Shown here piece after piece: positions 54,681-63,243 of a DNA stretch of 64,000 bases. This DNA is from Serpens sp035497915. Lineage in GTDB: Bacteria > Pseudomonadota > Gammaproteobacteria > Pseudomonadales > Pseudomonadaceae. Positions within the stretch are counted from its first letter, which is position 1. Every line of letters begins with the position of its first letter. The notes beneath the pieces are model-generated. The model was not told the DNA's origin. It made no database searches and was given only the letters and a program-made list of their open reading frames with translations. The DNA lies in NCBI RefSeq assembly GCF_035497915.1, contig NZ_DATJCS010000030.1:1-64000 (forward strand), given 5' to 3'. A program made the translations under genes and the position numbers.

Positions 54681-55641
54681 GAGCGGGCCTCCGTGGGGTG
54701 AGATTGAGCAGGCCGAACAGCAGGCCGGCACCGGTGACATGCAGGCGCAACCAGTGCAGCAACCAGAGCTGTGTGGTCAGCCGGGGAGCAAGGCGGCTGT
54801 AGGTTTCGCGCAGGGCCAGGCCCAGGGCGGGGGCCAGGCCTAGGGCGAACAGGGCGAGGGCCGCCGGCCACTGCTGCTGAACCAGCGCGATCAGGGCCAG
54901 CAGGTCGAGCAGCCAGATTCCGCAGGCCAGCAAGGGGAAGCGCAGCAAACGCAGACTCGGGCCGTTCTTGCGCAGCAACTGAACATGACTGCACTGGCGC
55001 CACAGTTCCTTGCCCAGCCATTCGCTCCAGGTGCTTTCGAAACCCCAGTTCAGCACGGCGGGATCGGGCAGGCTGAGCAGGCGCGCGCCGGCCTGGCCGA
55101 GGCGCAGGCTGAGGTCCTTGTCCTCGCCGGTGCGCAGTGTCTCGTCGAAGCCGCCGACCCGCTCGAACCAGCTGCGCGGCAGGCACAGGTTGGCGGTAGG
55201 CAGCCAGTCGCGCAGCCCGGCCTGCTCGCGGGCGCTGCCCACGCGCTGCAGCCAGGCGCGGGCATACCACGGCGCCTGGGCTGGCGGGCGGTGGACCAGG
55301 CCGAGCACTTCGGCGCGGTTCTGCGCCTGCACCCGGCTCCAGGTCACCAGCCAGTTCTCCGGGACCTGCATGTCGGCATCCAGAAAGGCCAGCCATTCGC
55401 CCTTTGCCAGGGCGGCGCCGCGGTTGCGCAGGGCGCCGATGCTGATGCCCGGACAGGCCAGTACCCGGGCACCCCATTCGCGGGCGATGCGGGGGCCGGC
55501 ATCGCTGGAGCCGTTGTCGACGACGATGACTTCCCACGCGCAGGCGGCGCGCTCGGCGGCCTTGCGGACCGCTTCGAGGGTGCGGGCGATGTGCCGCGCC
55601 TCGTTGAACATGGGAATGATGACGCTGAGGGTATGGCTCAT
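54673..55641 (-). CDS. Family 2 glycosyltransferase
   Basis: 322 residues. LSVIIPMFNEARHI, VIVVDNGSSDAGP, LAFLDADMQVPENW (DxD) and VGGFDETLRTGEDKDLSLRL are GT2-A landmarks. Two or three hydrophobic segments near the C-terminus suggest membrane association. ATG at 55641 overlaps the Wzy-like gene stop by 4 bases. Probably adds a sugar to the repeat unit; specificity is unknown. Confidence 0.87.
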   Translation of the reverse strand: MSHTLSVIIPMFNEARHIARTLEAVRKAAERAACAWEVIVVDNGSSDAGPRIAREWGARVLACPGISIGALRNRGAALAKGEWLAFLDADMQVPENWLVTWSRVQAQNRAEVLGLVHRPPAQAPWYARAWLQRVGSAREQAGLRDWLPTANLCLPRSWFERVGGFDETLRTGEDKDLSLRLGQAGARLLSLPDPAVLNWGFESTWSEWLGKELWRQCSHVQLLRKNGPSLRLLRFPLLACGIWLLDLLALIALVQQQWPAALALFALGLAPALGLALRETYSRLAPRLTTQLWLLHWLRLHVTGAGLLFGLLNLTPRRPARG

Positions 55642-57020
55642 GCGGGGCGGACCTCCGCCCGGCCGGGTGCTGGCGTTTCGGTCGTTTCCAGGCGCATGCC
55701 GCTGGAGATCGCCAGCAGGATCCACAGCAGCTTGCTGTTGGGGCTGCTGAGGAACAGCAGGAACATGCTCAGCGCCAGGAAGGTCAGGCCCATGAAGGCC
55801 GCCAGTTGGGCCTTCTGGTCGTCGCCAGCCCGGAGCCAGTGCGCGCGGGCATGCTGGAAGTTCTTCAGGCCGAGCGCGATCAGGGCGATGAACAGCAGGC
55901 CGCCGGGCAAGCCGACCTCGGCGAGCATGCCCAGGTAGGTGTTGTGGGCGACGCGGTGCAGGTTCGGATCGTTGGGGCTGAGCGAGAAGGCCACCGCGAA
56001 GCCCGACTGGGCGTATTCCAGCGGGAAGGTGCCGGGTCCGGAGCCGAGCAGCGGGTGCGCGGCGATCACCTGGCCGCCCACCACCAGATAGGAGGTGCGC
56101 CGGCCCAGCGAGGGGTCGTCGTAGGAACGCACGCCCTGCTTGATGAAGGCCAGGGTCTTGACCCGCTCGACATACTCGTCCGGCAGCGCCTGGAAGGCCA
56201 GCGGCGTGCCGATCAGTAGCGCCAGCAGGATGAAGCCGAAGTGGCGTGGCTGGATGTGCCGGCGGTAGGTGCGAAAGTGCCAGAGCGTGCCGAACAGGCA
56301 GACCAGGAAGATCAGGAAGCCCGAGCGGGAGCCGGTCTTGGTCAGGCCGAAGACCAGGAAGACCAGCAGGCCGAGCCAGAACAGCCGCAGCAGCAGATGG
56401 CGCGCGCGCAGCGTCAGCAGCAGCGCGGGCGGGATGGCGCAGGTCAGCAGCAGGGCGAAGTAGTTGGGGTCGGCCAGCAGCCCCAGGGAGCGACCGGTAC
56501 GTTCGTCGATGTTGTCCAGCGCGATCACGCCGCTGACGCTGACGCCCAGCACCATCAGCCGGGCCAGCCAGAGCAGGTCGAGCTCCTTGTAGAGCAGCAG
56601 GGTCAGGCCGAACAGCGACAGGCCGACCGACAGCTGGCGCAGGGTTTCCAGCGACAGCGGGACGTGCCGGCTGTAGAGAATGCTGAGCACATAGCAGAGC
56701 AGGAAGGGCAGCAGCAGTTTCCACAGGTTGCTGCGCAGCCGCTGTTCGGGCAGCTGGCGCAGCAGCAACTGCAGCGCCGCCACCAGGATCAGGGTGTAGC
56801 CGACCAGCTTGCCGCCGGTGATCGCGCTGCCCTGGGGAAACAGGCCTTCGACCGGAATCATGGCCACCAGGCCGAGGATGCCCCAGGCGGGTCGCTTGTA
56901 CAGCACGCCGAGCGCGATCAGCGCCGGAGCCAGCAGCGGCGCCACAAAGGGCAGCGGGCCGGCCAGCAGCACGGCGATGGTCAGGCCGAGCAGCAGGGAC
57001 AGCGGAAGTATCAACGCCAT
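55638..57020 (-). CDS. O-antigen ligase/polymerase (Wzy-like) membrane protein
   Basis: 460 residues with about 11-12 membrane helices and a large periplasmic loop (about 290-380) containing SLGRRTSYLVVGGQVIAAHPLLGSG-type sequence and HNTYLGMLAEVGLPG, both typical of the Wzy_C/O-antigen ligase family (PF04932). In an exopolysaccharide locus with Wzx, Wzz and Wza, polymerase activity is the more likely role. Start MALILPLSL; the stop overlaps the next gene. Confidence 0.82.
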   Translation of the reverse strand: MALILPLSLLLGLTIAVLLAGPLPFVAPLLAPALIALGVLYKRPAWGILGLVAMIPVEGLFPQGSAITGGKLVGYTLILVAALQLLLRQLPEQRLRSNLWKLLLPFLLCYVLSILYSRHVPLSLETLRQLSVGLSLFGLTLLLYKELDLLWLARLMVLGVSVSGVIALDNIDERTGRSLGLLADPNYFALLLTCAIPPALLLTLRARHLLLRLFWLGLLVFLVFGLTKTGSRSGFLIFLVCLFGTLWHFRTYRRHIQPRHFGFILLALLIGTPLAFQALPDEYVERVKTLAFIKQGVRSYDDPSLGRRTSYLVVGGQVIAAHPLLGSGPGTFPLEYAQSGFAVAFSLSPNDPNLHRVAHNTYLGMLAEVGLPGGLLFIALIALGLKNFQHARAHWLRAGDDQKAQLAAFMGLTFLALSMFLLFLSSPNSKLLWILLAISSGMRLETTETPAPGRAEVRPA

Positions 57021-58126
57021 GATGGGGTTCCCGCGCGATGGTAAAGCTGGCTCCAGCGCTCGGTCTGGCCAGGCAGGTGAAAACGCTCCTGCTGCACCTG
57101 CCGGGCGCACGCGACCAGGCGTTGACGCAGCGCGGAATCGTTCAGCAGGCGTTCGGTCTGGGCGATCAGGTGGGGCAGATCTCCGGCCGGGCTGAGCAAC
57201 GCGGACTGTTCATGGGCCAGCACATCCGGTATGCCGCCAACGGCGAAGGCGGCGATCGGCGTGCCGAGCTGCATGGCCTCCAGCAGCACCATGGGCGTGC
57301 CCTCGGTGCGCGAGCTCAGCACCAGTGCGTCCAGGGCACCCAGCCAGTCAGCCATGTGGTCCTGGTAGCCGGGCAGCAGGATGCGCCGGGAGAGTCCGGC
57401 CGCCGCGATACGCGCCTCCAGGTCGCCCCGTTGTGGCCCCTCGCCCAGCAGCACCACGGACAACGCGGGGTGGCGCGCGCATAGCGCGATGGCCAGCTCG
57501 ACGAACAGGTCCGGGCCCTTTTCCAGGCTGAGCCGGCCGACGAAGCCCAGCAGCGGCGCCGGCGGCGCCAGCGGCGGACGCTGCGCCGCTCGTGCGTCGC
57601 TCGCCGGCAGGCCATTGGGCAACACGTGCAGCTTGCTCTCGCGTACGCCGGCCCGGCGCAGCAGGCGGGCAATGCTGTCGGCCACGCAGACCACACTCGT
57701 CACCTGCGGCGTGCGGCACAGCTGCAGGGTCAGCCAGGTGTACAGTCGCTGCTTGCGGTTGCTGGGGGTGAAGCCGTGCTGGGTGGCGACCAGCGGCAGG
57801 CCAAAACGGCAGGCGGCCAGCCAGCCGAGCACCAGGCCCTTGAAGCCGTGGGCGTTGATCAGCCCCGGCCCGACCTGGCGCACGGCGCGCAGAAGCTCGC
57901 GCGGCCCGCCGCCGCAGCGGCGGATGTCCACGCCGGCCGTGGCGAAGCGCTGGAGCAGGCTGTCGGGCCCGTCGAGCAGCCACACCTGATGGCTTGCCGG
58001 TACGTGCAGGCAATGATCGAGAAGCATGCGTTCCAGCCCATAGAAACCGCCGCTGCTCAGCAGATGCACGACCTGCGGCGGTGCATCTACGGTCGCGGTC
58101 AGCTCGCGGCCCAGTGCCGAATCCAT
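57011..58126 (-). CDS. Family 4 (group 1) glycosyltransferase
   Basis: 371 residues, GT-B fold. N-terminal VVHLLSSGGFYGLERML; linker LPNGLPAS; C-terminal domain LGFVGRLSLEKGPDLFVELA and the E-x7-E motif in EGTPMVLLEAM. RBS AGGA is 8 bases before the ATG. Start lies 28 bases inside the Wzz-like gene. Cytoplasmic sugar transferase of the repeat unit. Confidence 0.9.
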   Translation of the reverse strand: MDSALGRELTATVDAPPQVVHLLSSGGFYGLERMLLDHCLHVPASHQVWLLDGPDSLLQRFATAGVDIRRCGGGPRELLRAVRQVGPGLINAHGFKGLVLGWLAACRFGLPLVATQHGFTPSNRKQRLYTWLTLQLCRTPQVTSVVCVADSIARLLRRAGVRESKLHVLPNGLPASDARAAQRPPLAPPAPLLGFVGRLSLEKGPDLFVELAIALCARHPALSVVLLGEGPQRGDLEARIAAAGLSRRILLPGYQDHMADWLGALDALVLSSRTEGTPMVLLEAMQLGTPIAAFAVGGIPDVLAHEQSALLSPAGDLPHLIAQTERLLNDSALRQRLVACARQVQQERFHLPGQTERWSQLYHRAGTPSWR

Positions 58127-59691
58127 GGCAGACGTCCTGTCTTGTGCGAATCGGGTTGGTCGGGATCATCCGCGTCGATGGTCATCAGCACCGGCAGACC
58201 CAACTGCTGACCGATCTGGCCGGGGTGCTTGAAGCGGTGGTCGAAGAATTCGCGGATGTAGCCCAGCGCGATGGCCAGCAACAGGCCGGTCAGCAGGCCC
58301 AGCGGAATGACCTTCGAAGGCACCGGGAAGGTGGCCTGGGTGGGTTCGAACGGCCGCGTCAGAATGCGCGCGTTGGATAGCGCGCCCAGCACGTCGCTGG
58401 TACGGCTCTCCTCGTAGCGCTGGGTATAGGCGAAGAATGCCTGGTGCAGCGCCTCGATTTCCGTGTTCAGCTGACGCAGCTGCGACTGGATGCCCTGCAG
58501 GTCGCGGATGCGGGTCTTGTACTCGGTGACCCGTTCGCTCTTCTGGGCGATCACCCCGGTGACGATTTCCTGGTTCTTCTCCCGCTCCTGGATCCGGTTC
58601 CTCACCACCTGCAGGAACTGCTGGCGGGCGCGCTGGATCTGCGCGCGCAGCGTCTGCATCGGCACGCTGTCAGCTTGAAAAATGTCGCTTTCGGTGCCGT
58701 ACTGGCTGACCAGCTCGATCAGCCGGTCACCCAGCTGGCGAATTTCGCGATCGTCGTAGATGGAGTTTTCCAGGGTCTGGGCGAAGGTGTAGGGGAAGCT
58801 GTAGTCGTTGAGGCGTGCCTGGCTGGCCACGTTCAGGCTCTTCTGCAGGTACTCCAGCCAGCGATTGCCTTCCAGGGCGCGGTCGCGGTACTGGCTGAGG
58901 TTCAGCTCCTCCTGGTTGATGGCGCTAAGCAGGAAGGTGATCTCCTCGTCCGGGTTGGCGGCCTTGGCACCTTCGAGCAAGGTCAGGCGCTGCGCCTCCA
59001 GGCCCTTCAGGCGCTCCTGGTACTGCAGCTTCTTCTGCTCGTAGAAATCCAGCGGCAGGTCGTTCGAATACAGCTCCTGGCGATGGACCAGATAGGTATC
59101 CAGCAGCCGGTTGATCAACAGGGTGCCGAACACCGGCTCGCCGGCGCTGTAGGCCACGCTGATCACGTTCGAGCCGGGCAGCGTCTGGATCTCCAGGTCC
59201 TCCAGCACCATCAGGGCCAGGTTGTCGAACAGGTTGTCGCGGATCGGCTCGGCCTCCAGGCCAAACACCTCGCGCAGCGGGTTGAGCACGTGCGCCTGGA
59301 ACGGCTCGACGACATGCCGGCGCAGGGGGTCGGTCACCCAGCGCTTCAGCAGCCCCGGCTCCTCCTGGAAATGGCCTTCGGCATACAGCTGCTCCACGGT
59401 GCGGCGGATCAGTGCCGGGGAGCGCAGGATGCTGCTCTCCGTTTCCATGTCGATCAGCGTCGGCGGCACGAACACGTCGCTGAGCTTGTTCAGCGCGCCG
59501 CCGCTGGGGTCCATCTGGGGAAGTTTCTTGGACTGGACCAGCACTTCCGCCGTGACATCGAAGGTCTGCTTGGCCAGCACCGGGATGAGCAGGGTGATCA
59601 CCGCAAAGAACAGGAACACCCGCTTGATCAGCCGCCGGTTGGCAAAAAATATCCGCAGGAATTCATGCAGGTAGTTTTCGGTCTGGTTCAT
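58099..59691 (-). CDS. Wzz/GumC-type chain-length determinant protein
   Basis: 530 residues. Cytoplasmic N-terminus, TM1 (about 23-40), a long periplasmic coiled-coil domain (about 41-460) and TM2 (about 466-486), then a short cytoplasmic tail ending IRHWAAS. FEPTQATFPVPSKVIPLG is the Pro-rich stretch before TM2. No kinase domain is fused; the separate P-loop protein encoded at 60713-61384 is the expected partner. It is the co-polymerase of the Wzx/Wzy pathway. Confidence 0.87.
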   Translation of the reverse strand: MNQTENYLHEFLRIFFANRRLIKRVFLFFAVITLLIPVLAKQTFDVTAEVLVQSKKLPQMDPSGGALNKLSDVFVPPTLIDMETESSILRSPALIRRTVEQLYAEGHFQEEPGLLKRWVTDPLRRHVVEPFQAHVLNPLREVFGLEAEPIRDNLFDNLALMVLEDLEIQTLPGSNVISVAYSAGEPVFGTLLINRLLDTYLVHRQELYSNDLPLDFYEQKKLQYQERLKGLEAQRLTLLEGAKAANPDEEITFLLSAINQEELNLSQYRDRALEGNRWLEYLQKSLNVASQARLNDYSFPYTFAQTLENSIYDDREIRQLGDRLIELVSQYGTESDIFQADSVPMQTLRAQIQRARQQFLQVVRNRIQEREKNQEIVTGVIAQKSERVTEYKTRIRDLQGIQSQLRQLNTEIEALHQAFFAYTQRYEESRTSDVLGALSNARILTRPFEPTQATFPVPSKVIPLGLLTGLLLAIALGYIREFFDHRFKHPGQIGQQLGLPVLMTIDADDPDQPDSHKTGRLPWIRHWAAS

Positions 59692-59696
59692 GACGT

Positions 59697-60701
59697 CTAG
59701 TCGTTCCCGTTGTTGACTTCATAGCTGAAGCCGAAGTTGAAGCCGCTGAAGAGGATCAGGTCGGACAGCTGGCGGACGGTGTCGCCGGCCTCGGCCAGCC
59801 CGGTCTTGGGAATGAACAGCAGGTCGTCGGGCTGCAGATAGGCCATGGCCGCAGCCTTGTCCTTGAGCACCGCCTTGATGTCGTAGGTGCGGGAGATGAC
59901 CTGGTCGCCCTGGCGGTTGACCACCATCACCTCGCTGAGGTTGGAGCGCGGGGTATAGCCGCGGGCCAGGGTGAGCGCCTCGAGCACGGAAATCGGCCGG
60001 CGCACCGCGTAGGCGCCCGGCTGGCCGACCTCGCCGAGCACGAACACCTCGTTGGCCGCGCTGTTTTTGAGCAGCACGTCCACCTTCAGCGGGCCGACTT
60101 CGGAGGCGTAGCGGCGGCTGACGGTCTGCTGCAGGTCGTCGAGGGTGACCCCGGCCAGCGCCATGCTGCCGAGCATCGGGAAGGTCGCCCGGCCGTCCGG
60201 GCCGATGGTGATTTCGCGGCTCATGCCGCCCCCGGGACTGAACAGGGTGTCGCGCAGGTTCTGCAGGTTGCTCTGCGCGCGCGGCACCGAGGCGGAGATG
60301 ATCGGGTTGCGCAGGGTCTGGGAATAGAGATCGACCAGCTTGGCCTCGACTTCCTTGACGGTCAGGCCGGAAACCTTCACCGAGCCGACGTATTCCAGGC
60401 TGACCGTGCCGTCCGGCATGACCGTCTTGGAGCCGCTCATGCCGCGGGCGGAGACGAAATTCAGTTCCAGCTGGTCGCCGCTCTGGATCCGGTAGGCGGC
60501 GTTGGAGTCCAGGGCGATGTGATAGATCACCTCCAGCACATCATGCGGGCGCAGGACCTGGCGGACCGGCAGAATTTCGGTGCGCCCGGCCAGCTCCTCG
60601 GGCGCCGAGAGAATCTGGGCCTGCATGATGCGCTCCTGGCTGCTGCAGCCGAGCAACGTGCCCAGCAGCAGGGCTGATGCGAGTCCTTTCGTGGCGTTCA
60701 T
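59697..60701 (-). CDS. Wza-type outer-membrane polysaccharide export lipoprotein
   Basis: 334 residues. Lipobox TLLGC with lipidated Cys19. A Poly_export domain (YRIQSGDQLELNF, then PDGTVSLEYVGSVKVSGLTV) and a SLBB-type repeat (ITIGPDGRATFPMLGSM, then VFVLGEVGQPGAYAV) follow. It forms the outer-membrane exit channel. GGGAG is 6 bases before ATG 60701; upstream open frame is in the neighbouring gene. Five bases separate its stop from the Wzz-like start. Confidence 0.9.
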   Translation of the reverse strand: MNATKGLASALLLGTLLGCSSQERIMQAQILSAPEELAGRTEILPVRQVLRPHDVLEVIYHIALDSNAAYRIQSGDQLELNFVSARGMSGSKTVMPDGTVSLEYVGSVKVSGLTVKEVEAKLVDLYSQTLRNPIISASVPRAQSNLQNLRDTLFSPGGGMSREITIGPDGRATFPMLGSMALAGVTLDDLQQTVSRRYASEVGPLKVDVLLKNSAANEVFVLGEVGQPGAYAVRRPISVLEALTLARGYTPRSNLSEVMVVNRQGDQVISRTYDIKAVLKDKAAAMAYLQPDDLLFIPKTGLAEAGDTVRQLSDLILFSGFNFGFSYEVNNGND

Positions 60702-60712
60702 CCTGGTCTCCC

Positions 60713-61384
60713 TCACAGATAGCGATACAGCCATTTCGGCGTGTAGTAGCGGCGTGCATTGAAAATGCTGCCCAGCAGGTTGGCGTTGGCCTGGCGTAGG
60801 CGCTGCACCGCGGCCTGGGCGACTTCCCAGCGGGTTTCCTCGCCGCGCACCACCAGGATCACCCCGTCGACCCGTGCGGCCAGGCCGAGGCTGTAGCTGC
60901 TGGAGTAGATGGCTTCGCCATCGATCACCACGAAGCGGTAATCCGCCGAAAGGGCGCTGAACAGCTGCGGAATACGCTCGTGCGGCAGATGCCGGTTGCG
61001 GCCCTGCGGAACGCCCAGCGGCAGCACGTCGAAGGGCTGGTCGGGGTGCGGATACACGCACTGGCCCAGCCGCTCCGGCATGTCGTCGCCAGCCAGCAGA
61101 TCCAGCAGCCCGGGCGCGCCGTTGAGCTGGAACAGCGAGGTCAGTCCGCGCGGCGACGGGCTGGCATCCACCAGCAGCACCTTGCCGGCGCTGGACAGCG
61201 CCAGCTGGCGGGCCAGGGTCAGGGCGCTGGTGGTGCCGCCGCAGCCGGAGTTGGGCGCGGTGATCAGCAGCGTTCGGCAGGCCGGATCGAGAACCGTGGC
61301 GATCAGGTTGCTCTCGCTGGCTTCGAGGATGGGTTTGTCGCGCTCCACGGGGAGTCCGACTTCGTTGGCGCTGAGCATGTTCAT
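60713..61384 (-). CDS. BY-kinase/CpsD-like P-loop protein with degenerate Walker A
   Basis: 223 residues. Fold features match CpsD/ParA-type ATPases: TLLITAPNSGCGGTTSALT, Walker A' KVLLVDASPSPRG (D73), then YRFVVIDGEAIY (Walker B-like) and VDGVILVVRGEETRW. The Walker A reads A-P-N-S-G-C-G-G50-T-T, so the catalytic lysine expected at residue 50 is Gly. The C-terminus still ends Tyr-rich (RRYYTPKWLYRYL), as in BY-kinases. Probably a regulatory partner of the Wzz-like protein rather than an active kinase, by inference. Confidence 0.8.
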   Translation of the reverse strand: MNMLSANEVGLPVERDKPILEASESNLIATVLDPACRTLLITAPNSGCGGTTSALTLARQLALSSAGKVLLVDASPSPRGLTSLFQLNGAPGLLDLLAGDDMPERLGQCVYPHPDQPFDVLPLGVPQGRNRHLPHERIPQLFSALSADYRFVVIDGEAIYSSSYSLGLAARVDGVILVVRGEETRWEVAQAAVQRLRQANANLLGSIFNARRYYTPKWLYRYL

Positions 61385-61423
61385 GTACGGCTGCTCCAGG
61401 TAAGAAACGATGCGATGCGGGCG

Positions 61424-62164
61424 TTAACCGGCCCCATGGCCGGAAAGCACCTTGGCGGGGGTCTTGAGCAGGATCTGCAGGTCCTGCAGGGGCCCCTGCT
61501 GGCGGATGTACTGCATGTCCAGGTGCACGCGGTCGTCGAAATCCACGTCACTGCGTCCGGAGATCTGCCAGAGTCCGGTCATGCCCGGGTAGGTGCTGAG
61601 CCGGCCGAGGTGATGGCTGTGGTAGCGCGAGGCGTTGAAGGAGGTGGGGCGCGGCCCGACCAGGCGCATGTCGCCGAGGACCACGTTGATCAGGTTGGGC
61701 AGCTCGTCGAGGCTGGTCTGGCGCAGCCAGCGGCCGATCGGCGTGATGCGCGGATCGTTGTCGATCTTGAAGTCGACCGAGTCGGCGCCGTGCTTGTTGA
61801 GATGGCGCAGGGACTCCTTGAGCGCTTCGGCGTTGGCCACCATGGTGCGGAACTTGAACATGCCGAAGCGGCGGCCGCGGTAACCGGTGCGCTGCTGAAT
61901 GAAGAACACGGGGCCCGGATCCTGCCACTTGATCAGCAAGGCCATGCCCAGCAGCAGTGGCGCCAGCAGCACCAGCAGCAGCAGGGCGCCGGCGGCGTCC
62001 AGCCAGCGTTTGGTGCGCGACAGGTTCCACGGCCTGCCGCCGGCGCGCCCGGTAATCCAGCCACGGTCCTGAATGTAGAGGTTCTCCCCGATCGTCTTGC
62101 GCAAGGCGGGATCGAGGCGCTTTTCGCGGGTTCCCAGCAACGGTTTGCTATGCGAAGCAGTCAT
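61424..62164 (-). CDS. Initiating sugar phosphate transferase (WcaJ/WbaP-type)
   Basis: 246 residues, small monotopic phosphoglycosyl transferase. Hydrophobic re-entrant segment (about 55-78), then the signature FKFRTMVANAE, ITPIGRWLRQTSLDELPN (Asp-Glu dyad) and LVGPRP. GLWQISGRSDVDFDDRV is the conserved C-terminal motif. It attaches the first sugar-1-phosphate to undecaprenyl phosphate. The multi-TM N-terminal half of full WcaJ is absent. Start MTASHSKP with GGAG 10 bases upstream. Confidence 0.9.
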   Translation of the reverse strand: MTASHSKPLLGTREKRLDPALRKTIGENLYIQDRGWITGRAGGRPWNLSRTKRWLDAAGALLLLVLLAPLLLGMALLIKWQDPGPVFFIQQRTGYRGRRFGMFKFRTMVANAEALKESLRHLNKHGADSVDFKIDNDPRITPIGRWLRQTSLDELPNLINVVLGDMRLVGPRPTSFNASRYHSHHLGRLSTYPGMTGLWQISGRSDVDFDDRVHLDMQYIRQQGPLQDLQILLKTPAKVLSGHGAG

Positions 62165-62178
62165 GCCGAACGGTCTCC

Positions 62179-63243
62179 TCAACGAGTCAGGGCGATCTGC
62201 CCGGGCGAAACGGCGCCGGGCCGGGCAGATGCGTCCGGGTGGTAGTAGGCGCGAAACCACTCCACGAACCGGGCGATTCCCTCGTCGAGGCCGATCCGTG
62301 GCGAAAAACCGGTGAGCCGCTGCAGGTCGCTGGCATCCGCGCAGGTGCTCAGCACATCACCAGGTTGCAGGGGCTTGAGCTGCACCTGGGCCGGGTGTCC
62401 CAGGTGTCTTTCCAGCGTGGCGACGTATTCCAGCAGCTCCACCGGCGATTGCCCGCCGATGTTGAGCAGCCGCCAGGGCGCCATGCTGCTGGCCGGATCC
62501 GGCCGGTCCCGATCCCAGGCCGAATCGGGGCTCGGCGGATGATCGAGCAGGCGCACCAGCCCCTCGACGATGTCGTCGATGTAGGTGAAGTCGCGCTGGT
62601 GCTGACCGTGGTTGAACAGTTGCAGCGGCTGCCCCGCGCTGATGGCGCGGGCGAACTGGATGGGCGACATGTCCGGCCGCCCCCAGGGGCCGTACACGGT
62701 GAAGAAGCGCAGGCCGGTGCAGGGAATGCCGAACAGATGGCTGTAGGCATGCGCCATCGCCTCGTTGGCCTTCTTGGTCGCCGCGTACAGCGAGAGCGGG
62801 TGGTCGACGTTGTCATGCACCGAATAGGGCGTGTGCTGATTGGCGCCGTACACCGAGCTGGACGAGGCATACAGCAGGTGCTCGACGGGGTTGGCGCGGC
62901 AGCCTTCGAGGACATTCAGGAACGCCTCGATGTTGCTGCTGGTGTAGGCGCGTGGCTGATGCAGCGAGTGGCGCACGCCGGCCTGGGCGGCCAGGTGGAT
63001 GACGGCATCGGGCTGGACTTCGGCGAACAGCTCGGCAGTGGCCTGGGCATCGGCGAGGTCCAGGCGCAGCAGCGGGAAATCGCCCGCCTGTTCGCGCACC
63101 CAGTCGACCCGCGCCTCCTTGAGGGCGGGGTCGTAGTAGTCGTTGAAGTTGTCCACGCCGACCACCCGGTGCCCGTCGCGCAACAGGCGCGATGCGCAAT
63201 GCGCGCCGATGAAGCCGGCGGCTCCAGTCAACAGGATCTTCAT
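62179..63243 (-). CDS. NAD-dependent epimerase, UDP-glucuronate 4-epimerase-like
   Basis: 354 residues, extended SDR. Rossmann motif TGAAGFIGAHCASRL, catalytic Ser in YASSSSVYGAN and Y-x3-K in LYAATKKANE. FTVYGPWGRPDMSP is typical of UDP-glucuronate/galacturonate 4-epimerases. ATG overlaps the UDP-glucose dehydrogenase stop by 4 bases, which supports UDP-GlcA to UDP-GalA conversion as the pathway. A long C-terminal extension follows the core. Confidence 0.88.
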   Translation of the reverse strand: MKILLTGAAGFIGAHCASRLLRDGHRVVGVDNFNDYYDPALKEARVDWVREQAGDFPLLRLDLADAQATAELFAEVQPDAVIHLAAQAGVRHSLHQPRAYTSSNIEAFLNVLEGCRANPVEHLLYASSSSVYGANQHTPYSVHDNVDHPLSLYAATKKANEAMAHAYSHLFGIPCTGLRFFTVYGPWGRPDMSPIQFARAISAGQPLQLFNHGQHQRDFTYIDDIVEGLVRLLDHPPSPDSAWDRDRPDPASSMAPWRLLNIGGQSPVELLEYVATLERHLGHPAQVQLKPLQPGDVLSTCADASDLQRLTGFSPRIGLDEGIARFVEWFRAYYHPDASARPGAVSPGQIALTR

